Positions 7,254 through 15,278 are shown, counted from the first letter of the stretch. The stretch is DNA of 20,231 nt from an uncultured Eubacteriales bacterium (GCA_948512295.1 CAOQRA010000018.1:1-20231); one strand, 5' to 3'. The notes: generated by a model not told the origin, from the sequence alone. Numbers and translations: made by a program.

Positions 7254-8688
7254 ATGTTAATTCTGGCGTCTCCGGAATGGCAAAAGATACCACCTCTCCA
7301 TCAAATTCATTAGGAGGTATTGGTATATTTTCATTCACAATACCTTCTTTTGGCTTTTCCATACTCTTATTTACAAGTCCGTCATTAAAATCAACTGATG
7401 TGTCATTTGTGTTAACTTCCCCTACTACCCCAGCATTAATTCCAAAATCAGCAGGATTAAAGGCCTCTTCAGTTTCGATGTCTTGTGGAGGCTCTTGGCT
7501 TGGCTCTCTTAAAGCTGGTGGCACTTCCGCTTTTGGAGCATTTTTGTCCGAATAGACTACATCAATGCGCTCATCTTCTTTTTTGGATTCAAACTCCGTT
7601 TTGCCGAGTCTAACAGTTATGCTTTCTTCTTTCTTCTTTGTTTCTTTTGTAGGCTTTTTTGTGTTTTTTTTATCGCCGCCAGCAGCTTTTGCTTTTGTAG
7701 GCTTTTTAGTTTTATCAGATGAGGATTTACCAGCAGTTTTCACAGCCGCTTTTGGCTTGTTTGTTTGAGTTTCACCATTGTCTTGTTTTGCTTGTTTTTT
7801 AGCATCCTTTTCGCGCTGTTTTTCAAGTACAGCCGTCTTTTTTGCAGCTGCTGCATCTAATTTGCGAATCGTTTCATTATATTCTTGCCTTGGCTTTTCA
7901 GCTTCTTCTTTAGGAATTGGCAATTTTTCAAGCCCACCTTTTGCTTCAATTATTTCATCTAGTTTACGATGCAATACTGAATACGTGCCCTGTTTATTTT
8001 CATCAAGATTAAGTTCCTCGGCTTGTTTTTTATATTCTTCTACTATTTCTTCGCCCAGCTTTCCACCACTTGTTAAAGTTTTAAGCATGCGCATAAGATA
8101 AATCTGACTGCCAAGATCTGACACTTCATCAAACATTAAAAGTTGGTCAGACATTTCTTGCATAGTTACTGACAAATATGGAATGTCAGTATCTTGAATA
8201 TTTATTGTAGTTTCATAAAGATTAAAAGTTTTGCAAAGTTTATCGTAAAAGCCACCATCATAAGCCAATACAACTTTTGCAACAAAGGAATGCAGTCTTT
8301 CAATGGGAGGATAGTAATTTACTGCCTCGTTAAGGTATAGACTGGCACTTGCCATGCCATCATCTAAAATTTCAATTTCAACTGCAAAATTGAAAACTTT
8401 GCCCATAAATGAAGCCATTGCCACTATGTAAGTAGAGCTATAGTCGGCAATCTCTTTATCCATTTTGACAAGGTCACGTTTGGTTCGGTCTTTAAGATTA
8501 TAATTGCCAGCATCGCTCACAGAGCCTATCAGTTTATTTAAAAGTGTTATTTCTTTAATATATGCTTTATAGTAATCCACTTCCATTTTATCGGACAGTA
8601 CGCGAGAGCTCCCCCACACTGTAACTTTCTTAACATTTTCTTCATTTGCGATAAGTCCGGTTTGTGGTTGTTTTTTTCTTCTTCCCAT
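7252..8688 (-). CDS. Unknown 478-aa protein with a basic linker and acidic tail
   Basis: I do not recognise this protein. Residues 1 to about 250 look like a folded, largely helical domain. Residues about 270-360 are a low-complexity segment very rich in lysine, alanine, threonine and proline (blocks such as KKPTKETKKKEES), and may be coiled or disordered and able to bind nucleic acid or acidic surfaces. The remaining part to 478 is acidic and proline-rich (PPALREPSQEPPQDIETEE). There is no signal peptide or membrane segment. The ATG at 8688 has AGAGAGG six bases before it, so it is preferred over the in-frame ATG 16 codons upstream (8736), which overlaps the promoter. The gene has its own promoter and ends in the shared terminator. 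A scaffold or nucleoid-type role would be a guess. Confidence 0.8.
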   Translation of the reverse strand: MGRRKKQPQTGLIANEENVKKVTVWGSSRVLSDKMEVDYYKAYIKEITLLNKLIGSVSDAGNYNLKDRTKRDLVKMDKEIADYSSTYIVAMASFMGKVFNFAVEIEILDDGMASASLYLNEAVNYYPPIERLHSFVAKVVLAYDGGFYDKLCKTFNLYETTINIQDTDIPYLSVTMQEMSDQLLMFDEVSDLGSQIYLMRMLKTLTSGGKLGEEIVEEYKKQAEELNLDENKQGTYSVLHRKLDEIIEAKGGLEKLPIPKEEAEKPRQEYNETIRKLDAAAAKKTAVLEKQREKDAKKQAKQDNGETQTNKPKAAVKTAGKSSSDKTKKPTKAKAAGGDKKNTKKPTKETKKKEESITVRLGKTEFESKKEDERIDVVYSDKNAPKAEVPPALREPSQEPPQDIETEEAFNPADFGINAGVVGEVNTNDTSVDFNDGLVNKSMEKPKEGIVNENIPIPPNEFDGEVVSFAIPETPELT

Positions 8689-8707
8689 AGTAAACCTCTC
8701 TAATGAT

Positions 8708-8736
8708 AGTATAATATACTTATGAAAAATTAGCAA
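8708..8736 (-). promoter_or_regulatory. Promoter of the 478-aa unknown gene
   Basis: Read leftward there is TTGCTA (8731-8736), exactly 17 bases, then TATACT (8708-8713), with the AGAGAGG ribosome site just downstream. The placement shows that the upstream in-frame ATG at 8736 cannot be used from this transcript. Confidence 0.6.
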
Positions 8737-8756
8737 CCAAAATTTTTAAATATTTT

Positions 8757-9065
8757 TTAACGCTTTAAAAAACTGACGCAATATGGCTTTTCAGTAATTG
8801 AGTTAACGGTTATTCCGTTGGAAACGCAAACTCCATCTTTATTAAATAAACAATCAGCCTTGCACTCTATTTTAAGAGTTTTACTATCACGCTGCGGCGC
8901 GTATTCGGGCGTTTTTTCAAATAAATGCTTTGTAGTATCCACTTCTGGCTTGTCCGACTTTCGAAAAGTATCGCACAACACCGCCTTGCTTACACAAATC
9001 CCTTTAGCTTTACATGTATATCTATCATTATATTGACATTTCGTCTTTCTGCATCTAATATCCAT
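8757..9065 (-). CDS. Small cysteine-rich protein with two DUF1540-like units
   Basis: This 102-residue protein contains two related cysteine units. Unit one (about 3-34) reads RCRKTKCQYNDRYTCKAKGI then a valine and two further cysteines. Unit two (about 66-100) reads CKADCLFNKDGVCVSNGITV and ends in YCVSF. The pattern C-x3/4-C-x-[YF]-N-x(3,4)-C-x-[AS]-x-G-I-x-V resembles DUF1540, a short and probably metal-binding domain of Clostridia and Bacilli. No membrane segment or signal is seen. The ATG follows AAGGGGA. It lies just upstream of the 478-aa gene on the same strand, and divergent from rplI. The function is unknown; metal binding is inferred from the cysteines. Confidence 0.8.
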   Translation of the reverse strand: MDIRCRKTKCQYNDRYTCKAKGICVSKAVLCDTFRKSDKPEVDTTKHLFEKTPEYAPQRDSKTLKIECKADCLFNKDGVCVSNGITVNSITEKPYCVSFLKR

Positions 9066-9094
9066 AATTCCCCTTGATTATTTTGTCCAATTAA

Positions 9095-9123
9095 TTGACT
9101 TTTTAATCTTAAAATCATAAACT
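9095..9123 (+). promoter_or_regulatory. Promoter of rplI and the glycosyltransferase gene
   Basis: TTGACT (9095-9100), a 17-base spacer and TAAACT (9118-9123) stand just before a strong AAGGAG ribosome site. The leader is very short, with no room for a regulatory RNA. Confidence 0.65.
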
Positions 9124-9141
9124 TGAAAAAAGGAGAATTTT

Positions 9142-9585
9142 ATGAAAGTTGTTTTACTTAAAGATGTGAAAGGTACCGGCAAAAAGGGAGAGATTAAAGA
9201 AGTTTCTGACGGTTATGCAAAAAACTTCCTATTTAAACAAGGCTATGCCAAAGAGGCTACTAAATCCAGTCTGGCTGAAAACGAATTTAAGAAGAGTGCA
9301 AATGCATATCACAAAGAGATGGAAAAAGCGGAAGCAAACGCACTTGCAAAAAAATTAAATGGACAAATGGTAAACTTAAAAATCAAATGTGGAGATAATG
9401 GTAAGACTTTCGGCTCGATTACAGCAAAAGAAATTGCGGATGCTTTAAACGCACAAGGCTTTAATATTGACAAACGCAAAATTGAAGTTAAGGAACCTAT
9501 TAAAACCATAGGCACTTATACAATAATTGCAAGAATTTATCCACAGATCAATGCAAAATTCAATCTTAATGTAATTGCGGAGTAA
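9142..9585 (+). CDS. rplI: Large ribosomal subunit protein bL9
   Basis: This 147-residue protein matches bL9 in length and order. The N-terminal rRNA-binding domain (1-50) starts MKVVLLKDVKGTGKKGEIKEVSDGYAKNFL. A long connecting helix (about 42-75) is rich in alanine, lysine and glutamate. The C-terminal domain (about 76-147) carries GKTFGSITAKEIADAL and a final beta strand. It binds 23S rRNA near the L1 stalk base. In many bacteria rplI follows rpsF-ssb-rpsR, but here that cluster is about 8 kb away and rplI has its own promoter. The glycosyltransferase starts 2 bases after its stop. Confidence 0.97.
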   Translation: MKVVLLKDVKGTGKKGEIKEVSDGYAKNFLFKQGYAKEATKSSLAENEFKKSANAYHKEMEKAEANALAKKLNGQMVNLKIKCGDNGKTFGSITAKEIADALNAQGFNIDKRKIEVKEPIKTIGTYTIIARIYPQINAKFNLNVIAE

Positions 9586-9587
9586 GC

Positions 9588-10709
9588 ATGAAGGTTTTAA
9601 TTATTACTATGACTTGTGGCGAAGGACATAATATGATGGCAAAAGCACTTGCCTCACAATTTGAAAAACATGGTGCCCACGTTAAAATAGTTCAAACATA
9701 TGGTTATGATGACAGAAAAGTGAATAGCAATAATGCTGGATTTTTATGGCTATGCAAGCATATTCCAAAAACCTACGACTTCATTTGGAATCAACTTCGC
9801 AAAGTAAATCATAAAAAGTTTCAATCAAGTTTAAAGCGTGCTAAAGACTATCTAGAAAAGGAAATTAATATTACTTCTCCTGATATTATAATGTGTACTC
9901 ATGTTTTTGCAAGTAATGCGGTTTCCCAGTTAAGACTAGAAGGGAAACTTGATAAAAACATTACAGTTTCAACGATTGTTCAAGACTTCTGCCTATGCCC
10001 TTATTGGGAGCATTCCTCCTTTGTCGACTATGTATTTCAGCCATATGAAAATACTACGCAAGAACTTTTACAAAAAGGGTTTAAACTAAACCAAATTCAA
10101 ACCTTTGGACTGCCTATTCGCGACATAATTAAAACTGCGGGGGGGGGAGTGAACACTCTTGATTTACGAAAAAAACTCAAACTTGAAAACAAATTTACTG
10201 TTTTAATTATGACTGGAGGGTTTGGGCTTGGAAACAATGTTAAGCTCGTTGACAATATTGTTAAAAAACGCCTGGACATTAATATTGTGGTAATAAATGG
10301 TCGAAATGCCAAAAATTATGCAAAAATAGAAAAATATTGCAAAAAGCATAATCTTAATAATGTATATAACAATGGATATGTAGATAACATCGCCGAATAT
10401 ATGCGTGCGAGCGATATATGTATAACCCGCTGTGGAAGCAGCACGGTCTGCGAAACAATTGCCTCTGGACTTCCTTTTATAGCACGTGAAAAAATGATAA
10501 TAAACGAAAAGATTACAGCAAAACTGTTCGCTGACTTTGGGTGCAGTCTTAAAATGAAAAAACTGAGCGATGCTGGCACTTTGGTAGAAAAGATTTACAA
10601 TAACCCTACCCTACTTGAAAGCATGAAAAGCTGCGTAAAAAAATATGCACGCCCACATGCTGCCGAAAACATAGTAAAATTCCTTATATCAAAAAAACAG
10701 ACTAATTAG
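9588..10709 (+). CDS. UgtP/MGDG-synthase-like glycosyltransferase (GT28 type)
   Basis: This 373-residue protein matches the monogalactosyl/diglucosyl-diacylglycerol synthase and MurG-like GT-B family, which transfers sugar from a UDP-sugar to diacylglycerol at the membrane face. The N-domain has the acceptor-side loop TCGEGHNMMAKAL (9-21) and THVFAS near 104. The C-domain has MTGGFGLGN (208-216), NGYVDNIAEYM (262-272), and the nucleotide-sugar site RCGSSTVCETIASGLPFI (281-298). The usual Gly-rich and E-x-N elements are only partly kept, so the acceptor is uncertain. It starts 2 bases after rplI using a GGAG inside rplI, so it is co-transcribed. Residues 184-188 (AGGGV) are encoded by a run of nine G. 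The stop codon lies in the terminator hairpin. Confidence 0.85.
   Translation: MKVLIITMTCGEGHNMMAKALASQFEKHGAHVKIVQTYGYDDRKVNSNNAGFLWLCKHIPKTYDFIWNQLRKVNHKKFQSSLKRAKDYLEKEINITSPDIIMCTHVFASNAVSQLRLEGKLDKNITVSTIVQDFCLCPYWEHSSFVDYVFQPYENTTQELLQKGFKLNQIQTFGLPIRDIIKTAGGGVNTLDLRKKLKLENKFTVLIMTGGFGLGNNVKLVDNIVKKRLDINIVVINGRNAKNYAKIEKYCKKHNLNNVYNNGYVDNIAEYMRASDICITRCGSSTVCETIASGLPFIAREKMIINEKITAKLFADFGCSLKMKKLSDAGTLVEKIYNNPTLLESMKSCVKKYARPHAAENIVKFLISKKQTN
10139..10147 (+). repeat. Nine-G homopolymer inside the glycosyltransferase gene
   Basis: Nine consecutive G encode part of AGGG in an otherwise AT-rich gene. Loss of one G gives a stop (TGA) two codons after the run. Gain of one G gives a TGA a few codons later. 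Either change would remove the C-terminal nucleotide-sugar domain, so the tract could act as an on/off switch by slipped-strand mispairing. Confidence 0.85.
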
Positions 10710-10719
10710 TCTGTTTTTT
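10692..10719. terminator. Bidirectional intrinsic terminator containing a stop codon
   Basis: A perfect palindrome (AAAAAACAGACT against AGTCTGTTTTTT, loop AATT) lies between two convergent genes. The TAG stop of the rightward glycosyltransferase is at the loop, and the leftward DUF4422 gene ends at its outer edge, so the whole element is shared with both coding ends. Confidence 0.92.
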
Positions 10720-12382
10720 AATAATACTTTTTAGAGATTGTCCTTAATGCTAGTCGCTTATCCGAACCTGGAGGCGCAAATTTATCCAGTCTTTTTCGTT
10801 TCTTAATAAATCGCTTCTCCTTTGCGTCTAATTTAGCTGTCATAAGTTGTTTTAAAATAAGTTCATAAAATGGCGATTTTCTAGCAAATTTATAATATTC
10901 AGCGCCATACTCACAGGTCATGTCTTTAAGTGGCCCCACTTTGCCCTCAAAGGAGATCAACTGTGGCTCTTTTCTTGCTTTAATAAATTCCTCAAAAAGC
11001 CCATGCGCGCAATACGCATTCACTTCTTTAATTTTTAAACCCAGGCTATCAAATTTTAGCAAGTTATTTTGATTTAAAATTTGAATTTCCTCTTGCGGCA
11101 AGGCAAGTAAAAGCTCTTGATAACTTTTTACATCTTTTGACAACTTTTCCAGTTTTTTCAAATCAATTTCCAGTCTGGCGTCACAAATATAGTTTACCAT
11201 TGCTTTCTTTGGATATTTTTTAGCATATATTTCATAGTCTACATCACGACTGCCTGCTATAGTCTTTGTTAGTGTACATGTCACATCGTTTAATGCTATA
11301 GCATACGGCTTAAGTACAATCACTTTTTCAAAGTTAGCAAGTAGTTTTGGCAAGCTCATGATAAATTCGTGATAAGAATTTATAGAATTAGTCAAAGGTA
11401 AAGTATTAATTATTGTTTTTTCACCTGCTTGCTTTTTAAGAGCGTTGATTATTGTATTTGAAACGCCTTTATATGCCAAAATAACCTGTGTTTTTTGTTT
11501 TACATTTTCCACTATGGATTGCAAAAGTACGGAAGCTTTAAGGTGGCTCTTTTCATCAATTGGCAGAACTATAACATTCTCACACTCTTTTTTTAAAGGT
11601 TGAATAATTTCCGCATTTTCTATTTTGATTGTTTGAAGTTCTTTAATTCTATATTTTTTGATTTGTTTCAAATATGTAATATATATTCCCAGCAACCTTT
11701 CTGACAAATAGCCGCTTACTCGATATGTCTGAACATCAGAATTTTCATGATCGTTGAATTTTTCGTGAGCATCCAAAATTTCAAACAACCACTTGCAATA
11801 ACTGTGAAAAATTTCTTTTTTCATAATGAACATATTACAAAAGTATCCACGATGCTGACGTAAATATTTTTTGGCCGCTTTTGTCATATCTGGATAATTC
11901 TTTTTTATGTAATCAATACAAAAATCTAAATCACGAATATCCTGCATGCATGAAAGTTTGTAATGCGAATGAATATTAAAGGGAGCAAAACTAGGCTGCG
12001 GCAGCAAAATATCATAATCTTTTACCACTTTTGCCAAGTTTGCATAGCCAAACTTTTGCGCAAAGTCATCGTCTAAATTTTTAGCAACCACTTCGCAGGT
12101 AATTTTTGTCTTGTATTCTTTGTCAGAAAAAGATAGATATCTTCTATAGTGAAAGAATCCATAATAGTCTGCATCTACATTTTTCCAGACGAAATACTGA
12201 GCTGTCAGCTCGCAATATCTTTTGTTTTTGCAAGAGATGTTTTCAACTCCCCCTCCCGCAAAATCATTAATGAAGCCCTTGATAGACTTGTTGAAATAAG
12301 CTCCTACTTGAATAGGATAAAGATACGGGTTTTCAAGCACATTAAACTTTTTATGACAACAAACAAAAATTTTGATATCCAT
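10718..12382 (-). CDS. DUF4422 glycosyltransferase fused to a degenerate GT8-like domain
   Basis: The 554-residue protein has two parts. Residues 1 to about 260 match DUF4422, seen in polysaccharide gene clusters: IKIFVCCHK (3-11), YPIQVGA (22-28), ENISCKNKRYCELTAQYFVWKN (47-68) and YYGFFHYRRYL (73-83). Residues about 268-510 resemble a family-8 transferase: NVIVLPIDEKSHLKASVLLQSI (269-290), QEEIQILNQNN (430-440) and the final YYKFARKSPFYELIL (496-510). The second part lacks the family's metal-binding DxD (FEKVIVLKPYAIALND at 351-366) and its HxxGxxKPW (SFEGKVGPL at 477-485), so it may be non-catalytic. The C-terminus (520-554) is highly basic. The ATG at 12382 follows AGGAG by five bases; the ATG six codons upstream overlaps prfA. 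It is probably co-transcribed with prfA. Confidence 0.8.
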   Translation of the reverse strand: MDIKIFVCCHKKFNVLENPYLYPIQVGAYFNKSIKGFINDFAGGGVENISCKNKRYCELTAQYFVWKNVDADYYGFFHYRRYLSFSDKEYKTKITCEVVAKNLDDDFAQKFGYANLAKVVKDYDILLPQPSFAPFNIHSHYKLSCMQDIRDLDFCIDYIKKNYPDMTKAAKKYLRQHRGYFCNMFIMKKEIFHSYCKWLFEILDAHEKFNDHENSDVQTYRVSGYLSERLLGIYITYLKQIKKYRIKELQTIKIENAEIIQPLKKECENVIVLPIDEKSHLKASVLLQSIVENVKQKTQVILAYKGVSNTIINALKKQAGEKTIINTLPLTNSINSYHEFIMSLPKLLANFEKVIVLKPYAIALNDVTCTLTKTIAGSRDVDYEIYAKKYPKKAMVNYICDARLEIDLKKLEKLSKDVKSYQELLLALPQEEIQILNQNNLLKFDSLGLKIKEVNAYCAHGLFEEFIKARKEPQLISFEGKVGPLKDMTCEYGAEYYKFARKSPFYELILKQLMTAKLDAKEKRFIKKRKRLDKFAPPGSDKRLALRTISKKYY

Positions 12383-12392
12383 AAACACTCCT

Positions 12393-13478
12393 TTACGCAT
12401 TTGCTAGTTTTTCCGCTCTGTCTTGAAGTATCAGCGCTTCAATAAACTGGTCAATATCACCATTTAACACACCATCAAGGTTGTAAGAGGTGACATTTAC
12501 ACGATGGTCTGTTACGCGGCCTTGCGGATAATTGTAAGTCCTAACGCGTTCACTTCTGTCACCTGTGCCCACTTGGCTTTTTCTGTTTTCTTTATATTCA
12601 TTGTCTTTTTGAGTTTTATAAAAGTCATAGAGTTTACTTTTTAAAATGTTCATCGCTTTTTCTTTGTTTTTGCTTTGGCTGCGCTCATCTTGGCATGTAA
12701 CTACAAAATTAAGAGGAAGATAGGTAATCCTTATCGCCGTTTCCACTTTGTTTACATTTTGCCCACCTGCGCCGCCAGAATGATACGTGTCAATTCGCAG
12801 GTCTTTATCTTGTATTTCAAAATCCACCTCTTCCACTTCTGGAAGCACAGCGACTGTAGCCGTTGAGGTATGTATACGGCCTTGCGACTCCGTTTCTGGC
12901 ACACGCTGAACACGATGCACGCCGCTTTCAAACTTAAGCTTTGAATATGCCCCCTTGCCTTTTACCATAAATGTGATTTCCTTTATGCCGCCAAGTTCCG
13001 TTTCACTTAAGTTCATAATTTCCACACTCCAGCGTTTGCCCTCGGCATAACAGCGATACATTCTTGTAAGTTCGGTTGCAAACAACGCGCTCTCCTCACC
13101 TCCTGCCGCACTTCGTATTTCAATGATAACATTGTTGTCATCGTTTTCATCTTTTGGCAGCAGCAAAACTTTAATCTCGTCAACTTTTATTTGAATTTGA
13201 GATTTCAGACTTCCTATTTCTTCATAAAATAAATCACGCATTTCGCTGTTTTTTTCTTTATCATAATCCTCTTGTGCACAAGTAAGATCCTTTAAAAGTT
13301 TGTCAAGTGCGTCATGTGCATCTGCAATTTCTTCAAGATGAGATCGCTCTTTAACATAACCTTTCCATAATTTATTGTCGGCAATAATTTCAGGACGAGA
13401 AATAAGCTCTGTAAGTTCTACAAACCTGTCCTTTGCCTTTTGTGTTTTTTGTAAAATATCAATTGCTTGTTCTTCCAT
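12393..13478 (-). CDS. prfA: Peptide chain release factor 1
   Basis: This 361-residue protein is class-I release factor RF1. It recognises UAA and UAG in the ribosomal A site and triggers peptidyl-tRNA hydrolysis. The stop-codon-reading PxT motif is present as PET (194-196) in RVQRVPETESQGRIHTS. The catalytic GGQ loop (238-240) is in SGGAGGQNVNKVETAIR, whose glutamine is the target of PrmC. The N-terminal helical domain and the C-terminal part are of normal length, and its recognition motif is RF1-like and not RF2's SPF. Its ATG lies inside the last 20 bases of the DUF1385-PrmC gene, so translation of the enzyme and its substrate is coupled. AAAGGG is the ribosome site. Confidence 0.97.
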   Translation of the reverse strand: MEEQAIDILQKTQKAKDRFVELTELISRPEIIADNKLWKGYVKERSHLEEIADAHDALDKLLKDLTCAQEDYDKEKNSEMRDLFYEEIGSLKSQIQIKVDEIKVLLLPKDENDDNNVIIEIRSAAGGEESALFATELTRMYRCYAEGKRWSVEIMNLSETELGGIKEITFMVKGKGAYSKLKFESGVHRVQRVPETESQGRIHTSTATVAVLPEVEEVDFEIQDKDLRIDTYHSGGAGGQNVNKVETAIRITYLPLNFVVTCQDERSQSKNKEKAMNILKSKLYDFYKTQKDNEYKENRKSQVGTGDRSERVRTYNYPQGRVTDHRVNVTSYNLDGVLNGDIDQFIEALILQDRAEKLANA

Positions 13479-15174
13479 AAACTACCCTTTCTATTCCATT
13501 ATAATCTTTCAAGACCTTGATGTCAATAAATCCATTATCTTTTAATATACTCTTAACTTCTGCCGCTTGACCTTGCCCCACCTCCAATAGCAAATAGCCC
13601 TCACTATTTAAACGCTGCATGCTTTCTTTGCAAATTCTCAGGTAGAAGTCCATGCCATCTTCGCCGCCGTCAAGCGCCAGTTTAGGGTCGTACTTTTTCA
13701 CTTCTATTGAAAGCTTTTCTATTTCTTTTGTGGGTATATATGGCGGGTTAGAAACTATGATATCAAATTTCTTACTTTTTTTCAAGGAGGAAAATAAATC
13801 TGATTGCACAAAGTCTATTTTAGCATCATGTTTTTTTGCATTTTGCTCCGCTGTCATAAGGGCTGGCTTGGATATGTCAAGTGCATAAATTTTGGCTTCA
13901 AGTTTTTTGGCAAGCACAATTGCAATAGCTCCGCTGCCAGTGCATAAGTCACAAATTATAGGTTTTTTAAATTCATTTGCACATTTCAAGGTTTGCTCTA
14001 CAAGAATTTCCGTTTCCATACGCGGAGATAATACTTTTTTATTAATGTCAATTTTATAGCCATAAAAGTCGACAAAGCCAAAGATGCTAGATAGCGGCTC
14101 GCCTTTTGCACGTCTATCAGCGGCACGCAAGATATCTCTTGCTTCTTTTAGGGAAACTGTGCGCACAAGTTTTGCTTCCTCTCTGTTTTTATTCAATATG
14201 GTTGCAATAATCCACTCTACATCGCTTTTATCATAACGCTCCTGCGCCATTAGCTTGGTTTGTATTTCACTCATAAGTGCGGACATTGCCATTTCGTTTT
14301 CTTTCAATTTCACTGATTCCTTTTTAAAATATTGATGCTCAAGGATAAGCGTACGAATGATCTCCTCTTGAGTTAAACTTGGTCTGACTGAAACAAGCGG
14401 TGAGGTTATCATAATAAAATCCCTTATCCACTTAACTTTACATAAATTAACGAGCCATAAAATCTCATAAGTCAACGCTATGCATGCCAAAAAAAGACCA
14501 AACTTAAATAAGCTGTTAAGCCAAAAGTTTGCGCTTATCTGCCATAATGATACCACAAAAGAGGCTATGCATAAAGTAAAAACGAGATAATTTAAATAAT
14601 TTAAGGGATAATGATGGCTTTTTTTATTGGGTGCGGCGTTTACTTGATTGTTCATTGCCTCATTACATGCGCCATTGAATTTATATAAATCTTGTATTAA
14701 TGGAAAAAACCTTAAAAGCACGAAAAAACCATAGACAATGGCAATTCGCATGGCTGCAAGCAGTGCACCATAGACAAACTCACTTGTCCATTCATTAGAA
14801 ATCAAGGCAATCAATTTGTTAGGCAAGAAAAACAGAAAAATAAAACTTAATATAAAAGCAACTATTAGCGTGGTCGTCAGCTGAAGATAGCCGGTTGCAA
14901 TATTCATTTTCTGCGATATTTTGTCAAATTTTGTGCTTTCCTGCTTGGAAAATTGTAAACTTTCTCCTCTTTTAAAAGCCGAAATAAGCGCAATCAAGCC
15001 AAATATAAAAAATTGCAATCCTCGCAAAAAGATAATATCTAAAAAAATAACCTTGTTTTTTGTGGGTTCGCTTCCAATTCTTTTATTACCCTGCCTGTCC
15101 ACTATGCTGGTGGTAACAAGTTTTCCTTCGAACTGACTGACCCCATTATATGTGGGGAAATAAAACTTTGCCAT
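13459..15174 (-). CDS. prmC: DUF1385-PrmC fusion: membrane domain plus release factor glutamine methyltransferase
   Basis: The 571-residue protein joins two domains in one frame. Residues 1 to about 285 have four or five hydrophobic segments (about 45-67, 98-117, 137-157, 195-215 and 222-245) and correspond in position and neighbourhood to DUF1385 (YqhQ-like). The family motifs are weak: the start YNGVSQFEGK (9-18) and the ending ITSPLVSVRPSLTQEEI (256-272) are recognisable, but the usual histidine/glutamate-rich HGAEHK is not evident. Residues about 310-571 are PrmC, with RRAKGEPLSSIFGFVDFYGY (354-373), SPRMETEILVE (383-393), the SAM site CTGSGAIAIVLAKK (411-424) and the catalytic NPPY (476-479). 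PrmC methylates the GGQ glutamine of RF1/RF2. The gene precedes and overlaps prfA. No strong ribosome site precedes the ATG at 15174. Confidence 0.88.
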   Translation of the reverse strand: MAKFYFPTYNGVSQFEGKLVTTSIVDRQGNKRIGSEPTKNKVIFLDIIFLRGLQFFIFGLIALISAFKRGESLQFSKQESTKFDKISQKMNIATGYLQLTTTLIVAFILSFIFLFFLPNKLIALISNEWTSEFVYGALLAAMRIAIVYGFFVLLRFFPLIQDLYKFNGACNEAMNNQVNAAPNKKSHHYPLNYLNYLVFTLCIASFVVSLWQISANFWLNSLFKFGLFLACIALTYEILWLVNLCKVKWIRDFIMITSPLVSVRPSLTQEEIIRTLILEHQYFKKESVKLKENEMAMSALMSEIQTKLMAQERYDKSDVEWIIATILNKNREEAKLVRTVSLKEARDILRAADRRAKGEPLSSIFGFVDFYGYKIDINKKVLSPRMETEILVEQTLKCANEFKKPIICDLCTGSGAIAIVLAKKLEAKIYALDISKPALMTAEQNAKKHDAKIDFVQSDLFSSLKKSKKFDIIVSNPPYIPTKEIEKLSIEVKKYDPKLALDGGEDGMDFYLRICKESMQRLNSEGYLLLEVGQGQAAEVKSILKDNGFIDIKVLKDYNGIERVVYGRTSN

Positions 15175-15228
15175 AGCAAATTATTGACCTATTTGCGTAA
15201 ATCTACTCTTGTTTTTTATTTTTTAATA

Positions 15229-15257
15229 TTGACATTGACATAACAACGTGTTAAAAT
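15229..15257 (+). promoter_or_regulatory. Promoter of the thyX-like gene
   Basis: TTGACA (15229-15234), a 17-base spacer and TAAAAT (15252-15257). The TTGACA hexamer is repeated directly after itself (15235-15240), so a second, shorter-spaced register exists. The AAGGAG ribosome site follows. Confidence 0.75.
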
Positions 15258-15278
15258 ATTTTGTAAGGAGAAATAGGT

